Origin: Opitutaceae bacterium
Lineage (GTDB): Bacteria; Verrucomicrobiota; Verrucomicrobiia; Opitutales; Opitutaceae
Length of the DNA: 64,000 nt
Direction: 5' to 3'
NCBI GenBank assembly: GCA_030648295.1
Contig: JAUSID010000095.1
Coordinates: 1 to 64,000, forward strand
The translations under genes and the position numbers were made by a program. The notes beneath the pieces were generated by a model, which was not told the DNA's origin, searched no databases, and saw only the letters and a program-made list of their open reading frames with translations. This document shows positions 8,915-16,862 of this stretch, piece by piece (positions within the stretch are counted from its first letter, which is position 1; every line of letters begins with the position of its first letter).

Positions 8915-9967
8915 ATGCGCTTGCTTACGCTCCTGTTCCTTTGCTCGGTCGGCTTCGTTTCCCCGCTTCTCGTCGCCGCGACTGCCGGCCAAGCGGGATC
9001 GAAGGGTGCACCGCAGGAACCGGTTTGGGAAGCGCTGCTGCCCCGAATCGACGAGGAGTCGTATGTGGCGAAGGTCGAGGCGCTGATTTCCGCGTTCGAA
9101 CGCTCCACCGGCCGGAAGCTGCTTCCCGGTGAGAAGAAAAAGGTCGGCGTGAAGGTTTACACCGATTCCGGGCCGGGGATGGCCACGCCGGTGCCTCTGG
9201 TCAAGGCCGTGATCGCATCGCTCGAGCGCCGCGGGTTTGACCACAAGAACATTTTTCTCGTCGGCCTCAACGCGCTCCGGCTGCGGATGACCGGCTACCT
9301 GCCCTCACTCGTGTCCGGCTCCACGCCGTTCGCCGGCAATCCCGTCTATGTCCTCGAGTCGGGCCGCTACTACGACCCGGTCTGGTTCTACGATTCGCCG
9401 CTCCCGCAGCGCTTCGATCCGATCTTTGCCACTCCCGATGCGGGCGGCGTCAAGGGTGTCTCGCCCGACTCGACGAAGGACGAGGATCGAAAGAGTTTCC
9501 TGGCGACGCCCCTGTTTCTCGACGCGGACTTCTGGATCAACCTGCCAGTTTACACCGATCATCCAACGCTCGCGATCAACGGCGCGCTGGTGAATGCGAC
9601 ACTCTGGAATGCATCGAACACGGCGCGGTTTTTCCGTTCGCCGGCCAACGCGCCGGCGGCGGTCGCCGAGATGAGCGCGATTCCCGAGTTGCGGCAGACC
9701 TGGATGTTCACGCTCGCGAGCCTCGAACATTATCAGTTCATCGGCGGTCCGTTCTTCAACTCGCTTTACACCGTCAGTGAGCCGCTCGTGTGGCTCAGCA
9801 ATGATCCCGTGCTGATGGACGCATTGATGCGCGACCGGATGAATGAGCGCCGCAAGAAGAATGGCTTCGAACCGATCAACGAGGAGATCCGCACGCTGGA
9901 ATTCGCGGAGACGCTCGGCGTCGGTTCGACGCGAACCAAGGACGCAAAGATCGTCCGGGTCGAGTAG
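8915..9967 (+). CDS. Exported DUF362-like protein
   Basis: About 350 residues from ATG 8915. This start gives a clear signal peptide (MRLLTLLFLCSVGFVSPLLV); in-frame ATGs at 8863 and 8880 lie upstream and lack it. The segments VGVKVYTDSGPGMATPVPLV and VIASLERRGFDHKNIFLVGL resemble the DUF362 fold, in which a protein handles an iron-sulfur or metal-dependent reaction of unknown chemistry. FWINLPVYTDHPTLAINGAL is also typical of that family. No Cys-rich ferredoxin domain is present. The protein is probably periplasmic. The neighbours dnaG and nuoA do not suggest a role. The family call is from memory of the motif pattern. Confidence 0.55.
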   Translation: MRLLTLLFLCSVGFVSPLLVAATAGQAGSKGAPQEPVWEALLPRIDEESYVAKVEALISAFERSTGRKLLPGEKKKVGVKVYTDSGPGMATPVPLVKAVIASLERRGFDHKNIFLVGLNALRLRMTGYLPSLVSGSTPFAGNPVYVLESGRYYDPVWFYDSPLPQRFDPIFATPDAGGVKGVSPDSTKDEDRKSFLATPLFLDADFWINLPVYTDHPTLAINGALVNATLWNASNTARFFRSPANAPAAVAEMSAIPELRQTWMFTLASLEHYQFIGGPFFNSLYTVSEPLVWLSNDPVLMDALMRDRMNERRKKNGFEPINEEIRTLEFAETLGVGSTRTKDAKIVRVE

Positions 9968-10236
9968 CACCCCGTCGGGACGTGTGCCAAAGGTCTGGGG
10001 GGCGCGAACAATTTCTTGCGTACTCGAGTCCCGTCCCCGACGGGCTGCTGGATCGCGCTGCGCGCGATCAGGGCCGAGGTCGGGCTTCCGCACACTACCT
10101 GAGGGCGGGGCATTCTTCTATTCTCGACCGGCTAATTTCGCCGCGACCGCAACGCGCATGGACGAAAACAGACAAACTCCTGGCAACTTCCCACTTGCCG
10201 GATGCTCGGACCTGCGCCCAATTGTCTCTGCCACCG
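9968..10236. other. Intergenic region upstream of nuoA
   Basis: 269 bp. It holds part of a dispersed repeat (CCGACGGGCTGCTGG near 10036-10050, related to the ends of the element at 42296-42381) and a short GC-rich hairpin around TCGCGCTGCGCGCGA. I see no coding capacity and no clear promoter. Confidence 0.35.
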
Positions 10237-10611
10237 ATGGGTTCATCCGCGTATCTCCCTTTTCTGATTCAGGCCGTACTGGCCGCCGGCATCACGGGCG
10301 GCGTGATTGGCGCGAGCCATCTGCTTGGCCAGCGGTTCAAGAAGAATAAGATCAAGGATTCGGCCTACGAGTGCGGTATCGCGGCCGAAGGCTTGGTGCA
10401 CACGCGGTTCTCGGTGAAATTCTACCTCACGGCGCTGCTCTTCATGCTGTTCGACCTCGAGGTCGTGATCCTGATCCCGTGGACATTCATCTACCGCGAA
10501 TTTCTGGCCAACCAGATCGCGATTCTCGGTCCCATTATGTTCTTCCTCTTCGTGCTCGTTCTCGGACTTTTCTACGAGATCAAGAAGGGCGCGCTGCAGT
10601 GGGAGAAGTAA
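10237..10611 (+). CDS. nuoA: NADH-quinone oxidoreductase subunit A (NuoA)
   Basis: 124 residues with three transmembrane helices. The family signature is present: DSAYECGIAAEGL, then FSVKFYLTALLFMLFDLEVV and ILIPWTFIYREF. NuoA is a small membrane subunit of respiratory complex I in the inner membrane. The ATG at 10237 (MGSSAYLPF) gives the normal family length; an upstream in-frame start adds unrelated sequence. None of nuoB-N is adjacent. The next gene is a PTS-IIA/diadenylate cyclase fusion, so nuoA is separated from the rest of complex I, which is uncommon. Confidence 0.92.
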   Translation: MGSSAYLPFLIQAVLAAGITGGVIGASHLLGQRFKKNKIKDSAYECGIAAEGLVHTRFSVKFYLTALLFMLFDLEVVILIPWTFIYREFLANQIAILGPIMFFLFVLVLGLFYEIKKGALQWEK

Positions 10612-10632
10612 GCCGCCGGCAAACACCAGAAC

Positions 10633-10772
10633 GGTGAAACGGCAAAAAGAAGAAACGCCGCCAAACGGCAAAGAGAAGAAACCGCAAAAAGAAGAAACTT
10701 CGCCTGCCCCTGCATTGAGGTGTCGAGCCGCTGGTTTCTTATTTCCGTCCTTTCTCCTTTTTGCGGTTTTCT
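10633..10772. repeat. Word-tandem inverted repeat (site A)
   Basis: Left arm (10633-10698): about three degenerate copies of AAACGGCAAAAAGAAGAAAC. Right arm (10732-10772): the reverse complement of the same word, including CTCCTTTTTGCGGTTTTC. The whole lies between nuoA and the next gene and could fold as a long imperfect hairpin. Confidence 0.7.
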
Positions 10773-10777
10773 GAATC

Positions 10778-12121
10778 ATGCGGCTCGATCGGATCATTGC
10801 CCGCAGCCGGATTGTTGACCTGCGCAGCCTCGACCTCGAGGGCGCGTTGCAGGAACTGCTCGACGTCTGCGTCAAAAATTTTCCGGACCTCAAGCCGGAG
10901 ACGCTGCTCAAGGGCCTGCTCGCGCGCGAAAGCACGATGACGACGTACCTCGGGTACGGCGTCGCGCTGCCGCACGTGCGGGTCAAGATGAGCCGCCGGT
11001 ACATTCTCGCCATCGGCCGCAGCCGCGTCGGCATCCGCCACGACGGCGCGATGGCCGACGAGCGTGTGCACCTGATCGTGATGCTGATCGCGGGCGAAAA
11101 CGCGCGCGACTACCTCCAGGTGCTGGCGTCCCTCGCGCGGCAGGTGAAGGATCAGGAACTCGTCGACAACCTGGTCAACGCCCCCGATCTCGATGCGCTC
11201 TACGAGCGGCTGATCGGCGGTTTCGGCGGCTTGCGCGCCGTGCAGGCCCAGCAGAACCGCGTCAACCGGCTGATGTTTCGGGAGGCCGAGCGCGTGGCGC
11301 ATGGCGCCGATTGCAGCGCGATCATCGTATTCGGCGACACCTTCATCGGCGGCATCCAGCCCGGCGTGCTGCGCTCGAAGTTGAAGACCATTCTCGTCAC
11401 GCGCACGTCGCTCGAGACGAGCGATGACGAGCGCGAATTCAGCGAGACGATCCAGGTGCGCTCGTTTTCGAACCAGCGGCTGGCGCAGCTGCGCAGCGCG
11501 ATGCTGGTGGCGCTAACGCGCGGCATCGTGACTTTCACCGATCGGATTTGCGGCGTGGGCGGCATCACCGGCAGCAACCAGTTCGACACGCTCGTGGTCG
11601 TCGACATCGAGCGCGAATTCCAGACGCTGCTCACCGGTTCGACGGCGGACCTGCTGCCCGAGGACGTGAAGCCCGAGGTGCTGGAACGGGTGATCGCGGT
11701 GGCGACCGAGCTCGCGGTCGAGGGCCGCGAGGGCCGCCCGGTCGGCTGCCTGTTCGTCGTGGGTGACACGGACAAGGTGGGTTCGCTTTCCAAGCCGCTC
11801 GTCTTGAATCCATTTTATGGTTACAAGGAGGAGGATCGCAACATCCTGAATCCGTTCATGGACGAGACGGTGAAGGAGTTCTCCTCGATCGACGGCGCAT
11901 TCATCATCCGCGGCGATGGCGTGGTTGAATCGGCCGGCAGCCTGATCCAGGCGACGGACAGCACGCACGAACTCCCGAGCGGGCTGGGCAGCCGGCACGC
12001 CGCGGCCGCGGCGATCAGCGTGGCTGCCAATTGCATTTCCATCGTGGTGTCATCGAGCACCGGCCAGGTGACGCTTTTCCGCCGCGGCGTCATGCTGCCG
12101 TTGACGGAAAAACGCCGCTAA
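10778..12121 (+). CDS. PTS EIIA-like domain fused to a diadenylate cyclase (DAC) domain
   Basis: 447 residues in three parts. Residues about 1-148 are a PTS EIIA (fructose/nitrogen type) domain: TYLGYGVALPHVRVK has the expected phosphorylatable His66. Residues about 165-320 are an alpha/beta domain (CSAIIVFGDTFIGG and KLKTILVTRT) resembling the pyruvate-kinase-C-like domain in front of archaeal DacZ cyclases. Residues about 325-447 are a DisA_N/DAC domain with the DGA motif (IDGAFIIRGDG, D372-A374) and an RHR-type motif as GSRHAAA (405-407, Ala where the second Arg usually is). DAC enzymes condense two ATP into cyclic di-AMP, a regulator of potassium, osmotic and wall homeostasis. No membrane segment is seen. 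The fusion suggests PTS phosphorylation controls c-di-AMP synthesis; that is inference. Confidence 0.88.
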   Translation: MRLDRIIARSRIVDLRSLDLEGALQELLDVCVKNFPDLKPETLLKGLLARESTMTTYLGYGVALPHVRVKMSRRYILAIGRSRVGIRHDGAMADERVHLIVMLIAGENARDYLQVLASLARQVKDQELVDNLVNAPDLDALYERLIGGFGGLRAVQAQQNRVNRLMFREAERVAHGADCSAIIVFGDTFIGGIQPGVLRSKLKTILVTRTSLETSDDEREFSETIQVRSFSNQRLAQLRSAMLVALTRGIVTFTDRICGVGGITGSNQFDTLVVVDIEREFQTLLTGSTADLLPEDVKPEVLERVIAVATELAVEGREGRPVGCLFVVGDTDKVGSLSKPLVLNPFYGYKEEDRNILNPFMDETVKEFSSIDGAFIIRGDGVVESAGSLIQATDSTHELPSGLGSRHAAAAAISVAANCISIVVSSSTGQVTLFRRGVMLPLTEKRR

Positions 12122-12125
12122 GGCG

Positions 12126-12280
12126 GCGTTTTCGGTTTCGCGTTTCGGGTTTCGCGTTTCGCGTTTCGCGTTTCGCGTTGGTCCATCGGATTCCGGGATT
12201 TGCGTCGGTTCCAAGTATCTGGCATTTGGCCGGCACAAACGTCTTGCCGAACGCGAAACTCGAAACCGGGAACCCGAAAC
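12126..12280. repeat. Word-tandem inverted repeat (site B)
   Basis: Left arm (12126-12179): tandem GTTTCGCG/GTTTCGGG words just after the cyclase stop. Right arm (12249-12280): the complement, as AACGCGAAACTCGAAACC and following bases. The bases between carry no evident gene. Confidence 0.7.
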
Positions 12281-12350
12281 TTTTGCCGCCAAGATTCCTA
12301 TTGCACCGCACTGACGAGTGTCTTTCCTGACCCCTCAACCCATTTCATTC

Positions 12351-12515
12351 ATGCAAGAACAAGTCATCCTGGAGTGCACCGAGGCCCGCAAAGAGGGGAA
12401 GCCGGTGTCCCGTTACCTCACGAAGCGCAACAAGAAGACCGTCACGGAGCGGATTGAAAAGAAGAAGTACAACCCGCACTTGAAGCGACACACGCTGCAC
12501 AAGGAAATCAAGTAA
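12351..12515 (+). CDS. rpmG: 50S ribosomal protein bL33
   Basis: 54 residues, the normal size for bL33. [20 protein letters not shown] and the C-terminus [17 protein letters not shown] match the family. It is the cysteine-free (C-minus) type: the zinc-binding CxxC pairs of the C-plus paralog are missing. It is a component of the large ribosomal subunit near the E site. A strong terminator follows 40 bp downstream. Confidence 0.95.
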   Translation: MQEQVILECTEARKEGKPVSRYLTKRNKKTVTERIEKKKYNPHLKRHTLHKEIK

Positions 12516-12553
12516 CACGAGTTGCAGCGGCGATATCCGTCGCGCTTCCTCCG

Positions 12554-12583
12554 ATGCCGGGCTGCACGCCCGGCATTTTTATT
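12554..12583 (+). terminator. Rho-independent terminator after rpmG
   Basis: A 9-bp perfect stem, ATGCCGGGC with GCCCGGCAT and loop TGCAC, is followed by TTTTATTT. Confidence 0.85.
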
Positions 12584-12902
12584 TGGGTTGGAGGTGAGGG
12601 CGTCCCGTCGAACGACGTCGCGATTTTCGAACGAAGACGGGCTATACAGGGACGGGCTGCATGTCCGAACCAGCCATGATTGCGGGCGAGACGCCCGCGC
12701 TCCCAGGACGAGCCACTCGACACCCGCAACTGAATCACCGCCTCACCGCGCCACTGTCTCACCCCCTCACCGATCATCCGACCATCTGTTCATCTGACCA
12801 TCGCATGCAGGCGAGGACCCGCCTTCGCCGGAGGCTACGGCGGGCAGGCTGCCCGCGCTGCCAGGACGGACTGAAGGTGACCGCGCTGCCCGCAGCGACC
12901 GG
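12584..12902. repeat. Intergenic region with dispersed GC hairpin repeats
   Basis: No supported gene. Contains two members of a dispersed hairpin family: GCGGGCGAGACGCCCGC at about 12687-12703 followed by GCTCCCAGGACG, and GCGGGCAGGCTGCCCGC at about 12840-12856 followed by GCTGCCAGGACG. Related hairpins recur at 4795-4822, 25868-25895 and 26050-26270. A tract of CACC/ATCTG-like words lies at about 12728-12800. Confidence 0.6.
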
Positions 12903-13169
12903 CTAACTCGTTTTCCGATCGTGACCCGGGCCGTGATGGCCCGGGTGCTGGCCCTGCTGTTGCTGCCGCCGGGCGGCCCGCCAGCTTTCGCGATGCTTCC
13001 GAATCCAATCGAGCAAGGCGCGTTCGAAACCGATGTCATACCCCAAACGCTCCGACTCGAGCCACTTGTGCTTTAGGATCTCCTCACGCTCGGCCAAAAA
13101 TTCTTGGTAGAGGCTGGACTGTTTTACGAACTCCCGGGAAGCCGAAGGCTCTTGGGCAGGATGCGTCAT
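12903..13169 (-). CDS. Conserved small acidic/basic protein of unknown function
   Basis: 88 residues, predicted helical and soluble. The centre (YQEFLAEREEILKHKWLESE then GYDIGFERALLDWIRKHRE) is rich in Glu, Lys and Trp and looks like a conserved core, possibly of the DUF4032 type; I am not certain of that name. The C-terminus is Gln/His/Gly-rich low complexity (QQQQGQHPGHHGPGHD). There is no signal peptide or membrane segment. It is downstream of mrp on the same strand with a gap of about 60 bp, so they may be cotranscribed. Confidence 0.6.
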   Translation of the reverse strand: MTHPAQEPSASREFVKQSSLYQEFLAEREEILKHKWLESERLGYDIGFERALLDWIRKHRESWRAARRQQQQGQHPGHHGPGHDRKTS

Positions 13170-13231
13170 GCTTCAGCGGTGTAAAATGGGAGCGCTGCCA
13201 TGCCTGTCAATGCCCGCAATTTATCCTAACT

Positions 13232-14326
13232 TCACATGCGGACCGCAGCCGTCCGACTCAACTGCTCGAGGAGGGTTGCAGCGATTTCGCGAAAAACCTG
13301 CGCGGCGACACTCTCCGGTGCGGTCACGACGATGGGCGCGCCGGCATCTCCACCCTCGCGAATTTCCGGAATGAGCGGCACCTGGCCGAGCAGCGAAGTG
13401 CCGAGTTTTTCCGCCGTGATCATCCCGCCACCGCTGCCGAACAGCATGTGTTTTTTCCCCGCCGGGTCCGTGAAGTAACTCATGTTCTCCGCGACGCCGA
13501 GGAGCGGCACGTTGACTTTTTGGAACATGAGCCCGCCCTTGCGCGCGACGTTGGTGGCCGCTGGCTGCGGGGTGGTGACGATTACGGCGCCGTCGAGAGG
13601 CAGCGTCTGCACGAGCGAAAGCTGCGCGTCGCCGGTGCCGGGCGGCAGGTCGATCAGAAGCACGTCAAGTTCGCCCCAGCGCACGTTCTGAACGAACTGC
13701 TGGACTGTTTTCATGATCATCGGTCCCCGCCACACGACCGGTGTGTTGTCATCAACCAGAAACCCCATGCTCATCACCTTCACACCATATCTCTCCATCG
13801 GGAGCAGCATCGCTTCGGGACCATTGCCCTCCACTTCAGGGCGCCCCGAGATGCCCATCATCAGTGGAACGCTGGGGCCGTAGATATCGCAATCCATCAA
13901 GCCAACCCGGCCGGATCGACCGGCCTGCTCGAACACCTGCGCGAGCGCGCATGCCAGATTGACCGCGAACGTGCTCTTGCCGACGCCACCCTTGCCCGAG
14001 GCGATTGCGACCGCGTGCTTGATCGTGCGCGGCGCTGCGGTTGTGCCCGCGATGTTGCCGCCGGCCGGCGCAGCCGGCGTTTTGGCGGGCGCGACGGAGA
14101 TCTCCACGATGGTGTCCTTCACGCCCGGGATCGCCCGGAGGCATTGCTCCACCTCGTTCTTCAACTGTACCGGCATTTTCGGATCACTGCTCGTCAGTGC
14201 GAGTGACACCTTGACCGTGCCGTCGACGAAGCCCGCGGAGCGTACCAGGCCGAACGAGACGATGTCGCGGCTGAAGCCGGGGTACTTCACCTGTTTGAGA
14301 TGCTCTTTGATTTGTTCGGGCGTCAC
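13232..14326 (-). CDS. mrp: Mrp/ApbC-type Fe-S cluster carrier ATPase
   Basis: 364 residues. An N-terminal MIP18/DUF59-like domain (about 1-80) is followed by a ParA/MinD-type P-loop ATPase with Walker A ASGKGGVGKST (about 109-119), MDCDIYGPSVPLMMG and LLIDLPPGTGDAQLS. The family loads or carries Fe-S clusters to apo-proteins in the cytoplasm. In the well-studied members a CxxC pair near the C-terminus holds the bridging cluster; here the equivalent stretch reads AENMSYFTDPAGKKHMLFG with no cysteine. Cluster transfer may therefore be altered. No isc or suf genes are nearby. Confidence 0.9.
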   Translation of the reverse strand: MTPEQIKEHLKQVKYPGFSRDIVSFGLVRSAGFVDGTVKVSLALTSSDPKMPVQLKNEVEQCLRAIPGVKDTIVEISVAPAKTPAAPAGGNIAGTTAAPRTIKHAVAIASGKGGVGKSTFAVNLACALAQVFEQAGRSGRVGLMDCDIYGPSVPLMMGISGRPEVEGNGPEAMLLPMERYGVKVMSMGFLVDDNTPVVWRGPMIMKTVQQFVQNVRWGELDVLLIDLPPGTGDAQLSLVQTLPLDGAVIVTTPQPAATNVARKGGLMFQKVNVPLLGVAENMSYFTDPAGKKHMLFGSGGGMITAEKLGTSLLGQVPLIPEIREGGDAGAPIVVTAPESVAAQVFREIAATLLEQLSRTAAVRM

Positions 14327-14524
14327 GAGGAGGGAGTAAGATTGTGAGCAAATAAGAGTTGTTATGCCGCGGCGCGGAGCAAATAGAAATGCGGTCTCGC
14401 TGTTCTTCGTGTCATCACGCGGGGGCAGCGCGGCGGCGGAGATCGAGTTCCCGGACTTGAGTTGCGTCGTCGCGCGTCCGCCGCGATGACAACGTCCATC
14501 ATCGCCGTCCGCCGTTTACCACCC

Positions 14525-15712
14525 ATGACCCGTCTACTCCGCCTTTTCCTGTTCGCCGTGTTGAGTGCCACCGCCGTCGTCGCCCAGCGCGACATCGGTC
14601 GCGTCGATGTTCTCGTGGATAAGAACACGCTCCCGGTGCGCGTCTCCGCGAACACGCCCGAGTTGAACACGCTGGCGCTGCTGGCGTTCAACTCGCATGG
14701 CCGCTACAAGCTCGTGGCGAGCGGCTTTACGTTCGACATCAAATTCAGCGCCATGAGCGCCAACCAGGTGCGCGTCGACATCAGCCGGGCGCCGTCCGGG
14801 ACGGCGGTGTCATCCGATATCGCGTCAGGTTCGACGGCGCGAAATGCGCTGCTCCGTGCCGCGGACATCGCCGTGGCAAAGACGAACGGGATGGGGCTCG
14901 GCGGATTTTTCGCCGCCAAGCTCGCGTTCGTGGCCGAGGCCACGGGCAAGAAGGAGGTTTACGTGTCGGATCTTTTCCTCGGCGAAATGAAGCGGCTGAC
15001 CAGCGATCGTGCGCCGGTCCTGATGCCGCGGTGGGCGCCCGATGGCACGCGGCTGCTTTACACGAGCTATTTCAAATCGGGGTTTCCGGATGTGTATCAG
15101 CACGATCTCAACACGTATCAGCGCACCGAGTTCGCCCGCTTCCGCGGTACGAACATGGGTGCGCGTTTCAGCCCGAACGGCCGGCAGGTCGCAATGGTTC
15201 TCACCGGCGAAGGTCAGCCGGAAATTTATGTCAGCGACGCGCAGGGCCGGCAGGTTGCGCGCAAGACCCGATCCGACGCGGTCAAATCATCGCCGTGCTG
15301 GTCACCGGATGGCAGCCAGCTGGTGTTCGCCATGGAACCGGGCCCGCAGCTATACGTGATGTCGGCCGCCGGCGGCGCGCCGCGGAAGCTGCCGGTCGGA
15401 TTCACTTATTCCGCCGAACCGGACTGGAGCCGGGCGAAGCCGAACAAAATCGCGTGCACGGTCCGGGTACCGGGAGGCAAGTATCAGATTGCGGTCTACG
15501 ATTCTTCGATTGGCAAGACGGAGGTCGTGTCGAAGGCCGCGTTTGACGGCATCGAACCCTCCTGGCTCGCCGATGGCCGCCACCTGGTTTACACCGCGCG
15601 AAGCCGCAGCACCAGCGTCGTGTGTATCCTCGATACGGAGACGGGCAAGAGCACGCCGATCACCCCGGCGAGTTTCATCGGCGCGCAGCAGGCGAGCGTC
15701 TGGAACCCCTAG
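14525..15712 (+). CDS. tolB: TolB-like periplasmic beta-propeller protein
   Basis: About 395 residues from ATG 14525, which begins a clear signal peptide (MTRLLRLFLFAVLSATAVVA). An N-terminal alpha/beta domain (to about 150) precedes a six-bladed WD40-like propeller made of PD40 repeats. Repeated units such as MPRWAPDGTRLLYTSYF, GARFSPNGRQVAMVL, SPCWSPDGSQLVFAM and EPSWLADGRHLVYTA are easily seen. TolB belongs to the Tol-Pal system that keeps the outer membrane attached during division. pal, tolA, tolQ and tolR are not in the window, so the symbol rests on domain layout. Its TAG stop is part of an inverted-repeat element. Confidence 0.85.
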   Translation: MTRLLRLFLFAVLSATAVVAQRDIGRVDVLVDKNTLPVRVSANTPELNTLALLAFNSHGRYKLVASGFTFDIKFSAMSANQVRVDISRAPSGTAVSSDIASGSTARNALLRAADIAVAKTNGMGLGGFFAAKLAFVAEATGKKEVYVSDLFLGEMKRLTSDRAPVLMPRWAPDGTRLLYTSYFKSGFPDVYQHDLNTYQRTEFARFRGTNMGARFSPNGRQVAMVLTGEGQPEIYVSDAQGRQVARKTRSDAVKSSPCWSPDGSQLVFAMEPGPQLYVMSAAGGAPRKLPVGFTYSAEPDWSRAKPNKIACTVRVPGGKYQIAVYDSSIGKTEVVSKAAFDGIEPSWLADGRHLVYTARSRSTSVVCILDTETGKSTPITPASFIGAQQASVWNP

Positions 15713-15801
15713 CCGGGAAATCTCATCCGCGGCGGTGCGACGCCAGCGCAGCGCGGGTGGATGTTCATTCCGCCGCTGCGGCCTCGGCGATTTCCCGGCT
15801 A
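15710..15801. repeat. TAGC/GCTA inverted-repeat element at the tolB stop
   Basis: Arms TAGCCGGGAAATC (15710-15722) and GATTTCCCGGCTA (15789-15801) are perfect complements 92 bp end to end. The first three bases are the tolB stop codon. It shares its layout with the elements at 41917-41988 and 42296-42381. Confidence 0.65.
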
Positions 15802-15806
15802 ATGGC

Positions 15807-15827
15807 AAAACCGGCGGCCGGTTTTTG
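15807..15827. terminator. Terminator-like hairpin between tolB and sodA
   Basis: AAAACCG and CGGTTTT pair around GCGGC and are followed by T on the plus strand; the A-run also gives T on the minus strand. It could stop transcription from tolB and from the convergent sodA. Confidence 0.6.
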
Positions 15828-15890
15828 CTTCCCGGCGGGGAGAACCAATCGTCGCGGCCGAACCGACCGCGACGGTTATTTGCCGATGAA

Positions 15891-15911
15891 GAAAACCGCT
15901 TCCCGGTTTTC
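15891..15911 (-). terminator. Hairpin just downstream of sodA
   Basis: GAAAACCG and CGGTTTTC form an 8-bp stem with a 5-nt loop, 17 bp past the sodA stop. On the minus strand the T-rich stem end is followed by only a weak T tract, so it is a modest terminator candidate. Confidence 0.45.
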
Positions 15912-15927
15912 GCCTGACGTCGCGCTC

Positions 15928-16557
15928 TTAGCGCGCCGCCTGGAAATTCTTCTCGGCTGCGTCCCAATCGACCACGTTCCACCAGGCGGTGACGTAGTCG
16001 GGACGGCGATTCTGGTAATTCAGGTAGTAGGCGTGCTCCCAGACATCGAGGCCGATGACGGGTTTGCCTTCGAAGCCGGCGACCGCCTTGCCCATCAGCG
16101 GGCTGTCCTGATTCGCCGTTGAACCGATTGCGAGTTTCTTGTCCGCGCCCACGACGAGCCACGCCCAGCCCGAACCGAACCGGGTTGCGGCGGCCTTGGC
16201 GAACTCCTCCTTGAATTTATCGAACGAACCCCAGGTCGAGGTGATCGCATCGGCCAGCTTGCCCTTCGGCGCGCCGCCCTTGCCCGGGCCCATGATTTTC
16301 CAGAAGAACGAATGGTTGCTGTGTCCGCCCGCGTTGTTGCGCACGGGACCGCGAATGTTCTCCGGCACCTTGCTCAGGTCCGCAATGAGCGCGTTCACGT
16401 CGAGGTTCGCGAGCGCCGGCTGGTCCTTCAGCGCGTTGTTCGCGTTCGTCACGTACGCCTGGTGGTGTTTGCCGTGATGGATTTCCATCGTCTTGGCGTC
16501 GATGTGGGGCTCGAGCGCATTGGAAGGGTAGGGCAACTGTGGAAGTTCGAATGCCAT
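15928..16557 (-). CDS. sodA: Superoxide dismutase, Mn-type signature
   Basis: 209 residues from [11 protein letters not shown], the normal family start; an upstream ATG at 16608 adds 17 unrelated residues. The four metal ligands are H27 (MEIHHGKHH), H82 ([10 protein letters not shown]), D171 and H175 ([19 protein letters not shown]). GGH at 78-80 and Gln150 in TANQDSP are the pattern of manganese rather than iron enzymes. It converts superoxide to oxygen and hydrogen peroxide. There is no signal peptide, so it is cytoplasmic. It is monocistronic and convergent with tolB. The metal assignment from these residues is good but not absolute. Confidence 0.95.
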   Translation of the reverse strand: MAFELPQLPYPSNALEPHIDAKTMEIHHGKHHQAYVTNANNALKDQPALANLDVNALIADLSKVPENIRGPVRNNAGGHSNHSFFWKIMGPGKGGAPKGKLADAITSTWGSFDKFKEEFAKAAATRFGSGWAWLVVGADKKLAIGSTANQDSPLMGKAVAGFEGKPVIGLDVWEHAYYLNYQNRRPDYVTAWWNVVDWDAAEKNFQAAR

Positions 16558-16862
16558 GGGAGGTGTGAGTTTCTGGTTGGAAGGAACGAGGAAGGGCAAC
16601 TGATGCACTGTCGCGCGGTTAGGTCAAATTTGTGACACAGCATTCCCAATTGCGGATTTCGGATTGCGGATTGCGGATTGGGCAATTTCGGTAACCGGAC
16701 CGTGAATACAGGATACCGAATACCGGAAACCGGAAACCGGATTTCGGATCGGGTCGCCTCCATCAGTTATCACGGTGCCGACCGAAATCCTACGCTGGTT
16801 GGCGCCCGTGCCGCCCACATGGCTAGCAGTATCCGGTCTCCGGTCTCCGGTATCCGGTATCA
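16558..16862. repeat. Intergenic word-tandem inverted repeat (site C)
   Basis: 305 bp between sodA and tadA (both minus). It contains tandem GGATTGCGGATT words (about 16650-16680), then ATACCGGAAACCGGAAACCGG-like words (16711-16740) whose complement (TCCGGTCTCCGGTATCCGG and neighbours) lies at 16830-16861. No gene is supported. The promoter of sodA must lie at its left end. Confidence 0.65.

Noticed and set aside
10633-10772. CRISPR array
   Set aside because: The repeats are degenerate, not separated by unique spacers, and one arm is the inverse of the other; no cas genes in the window.
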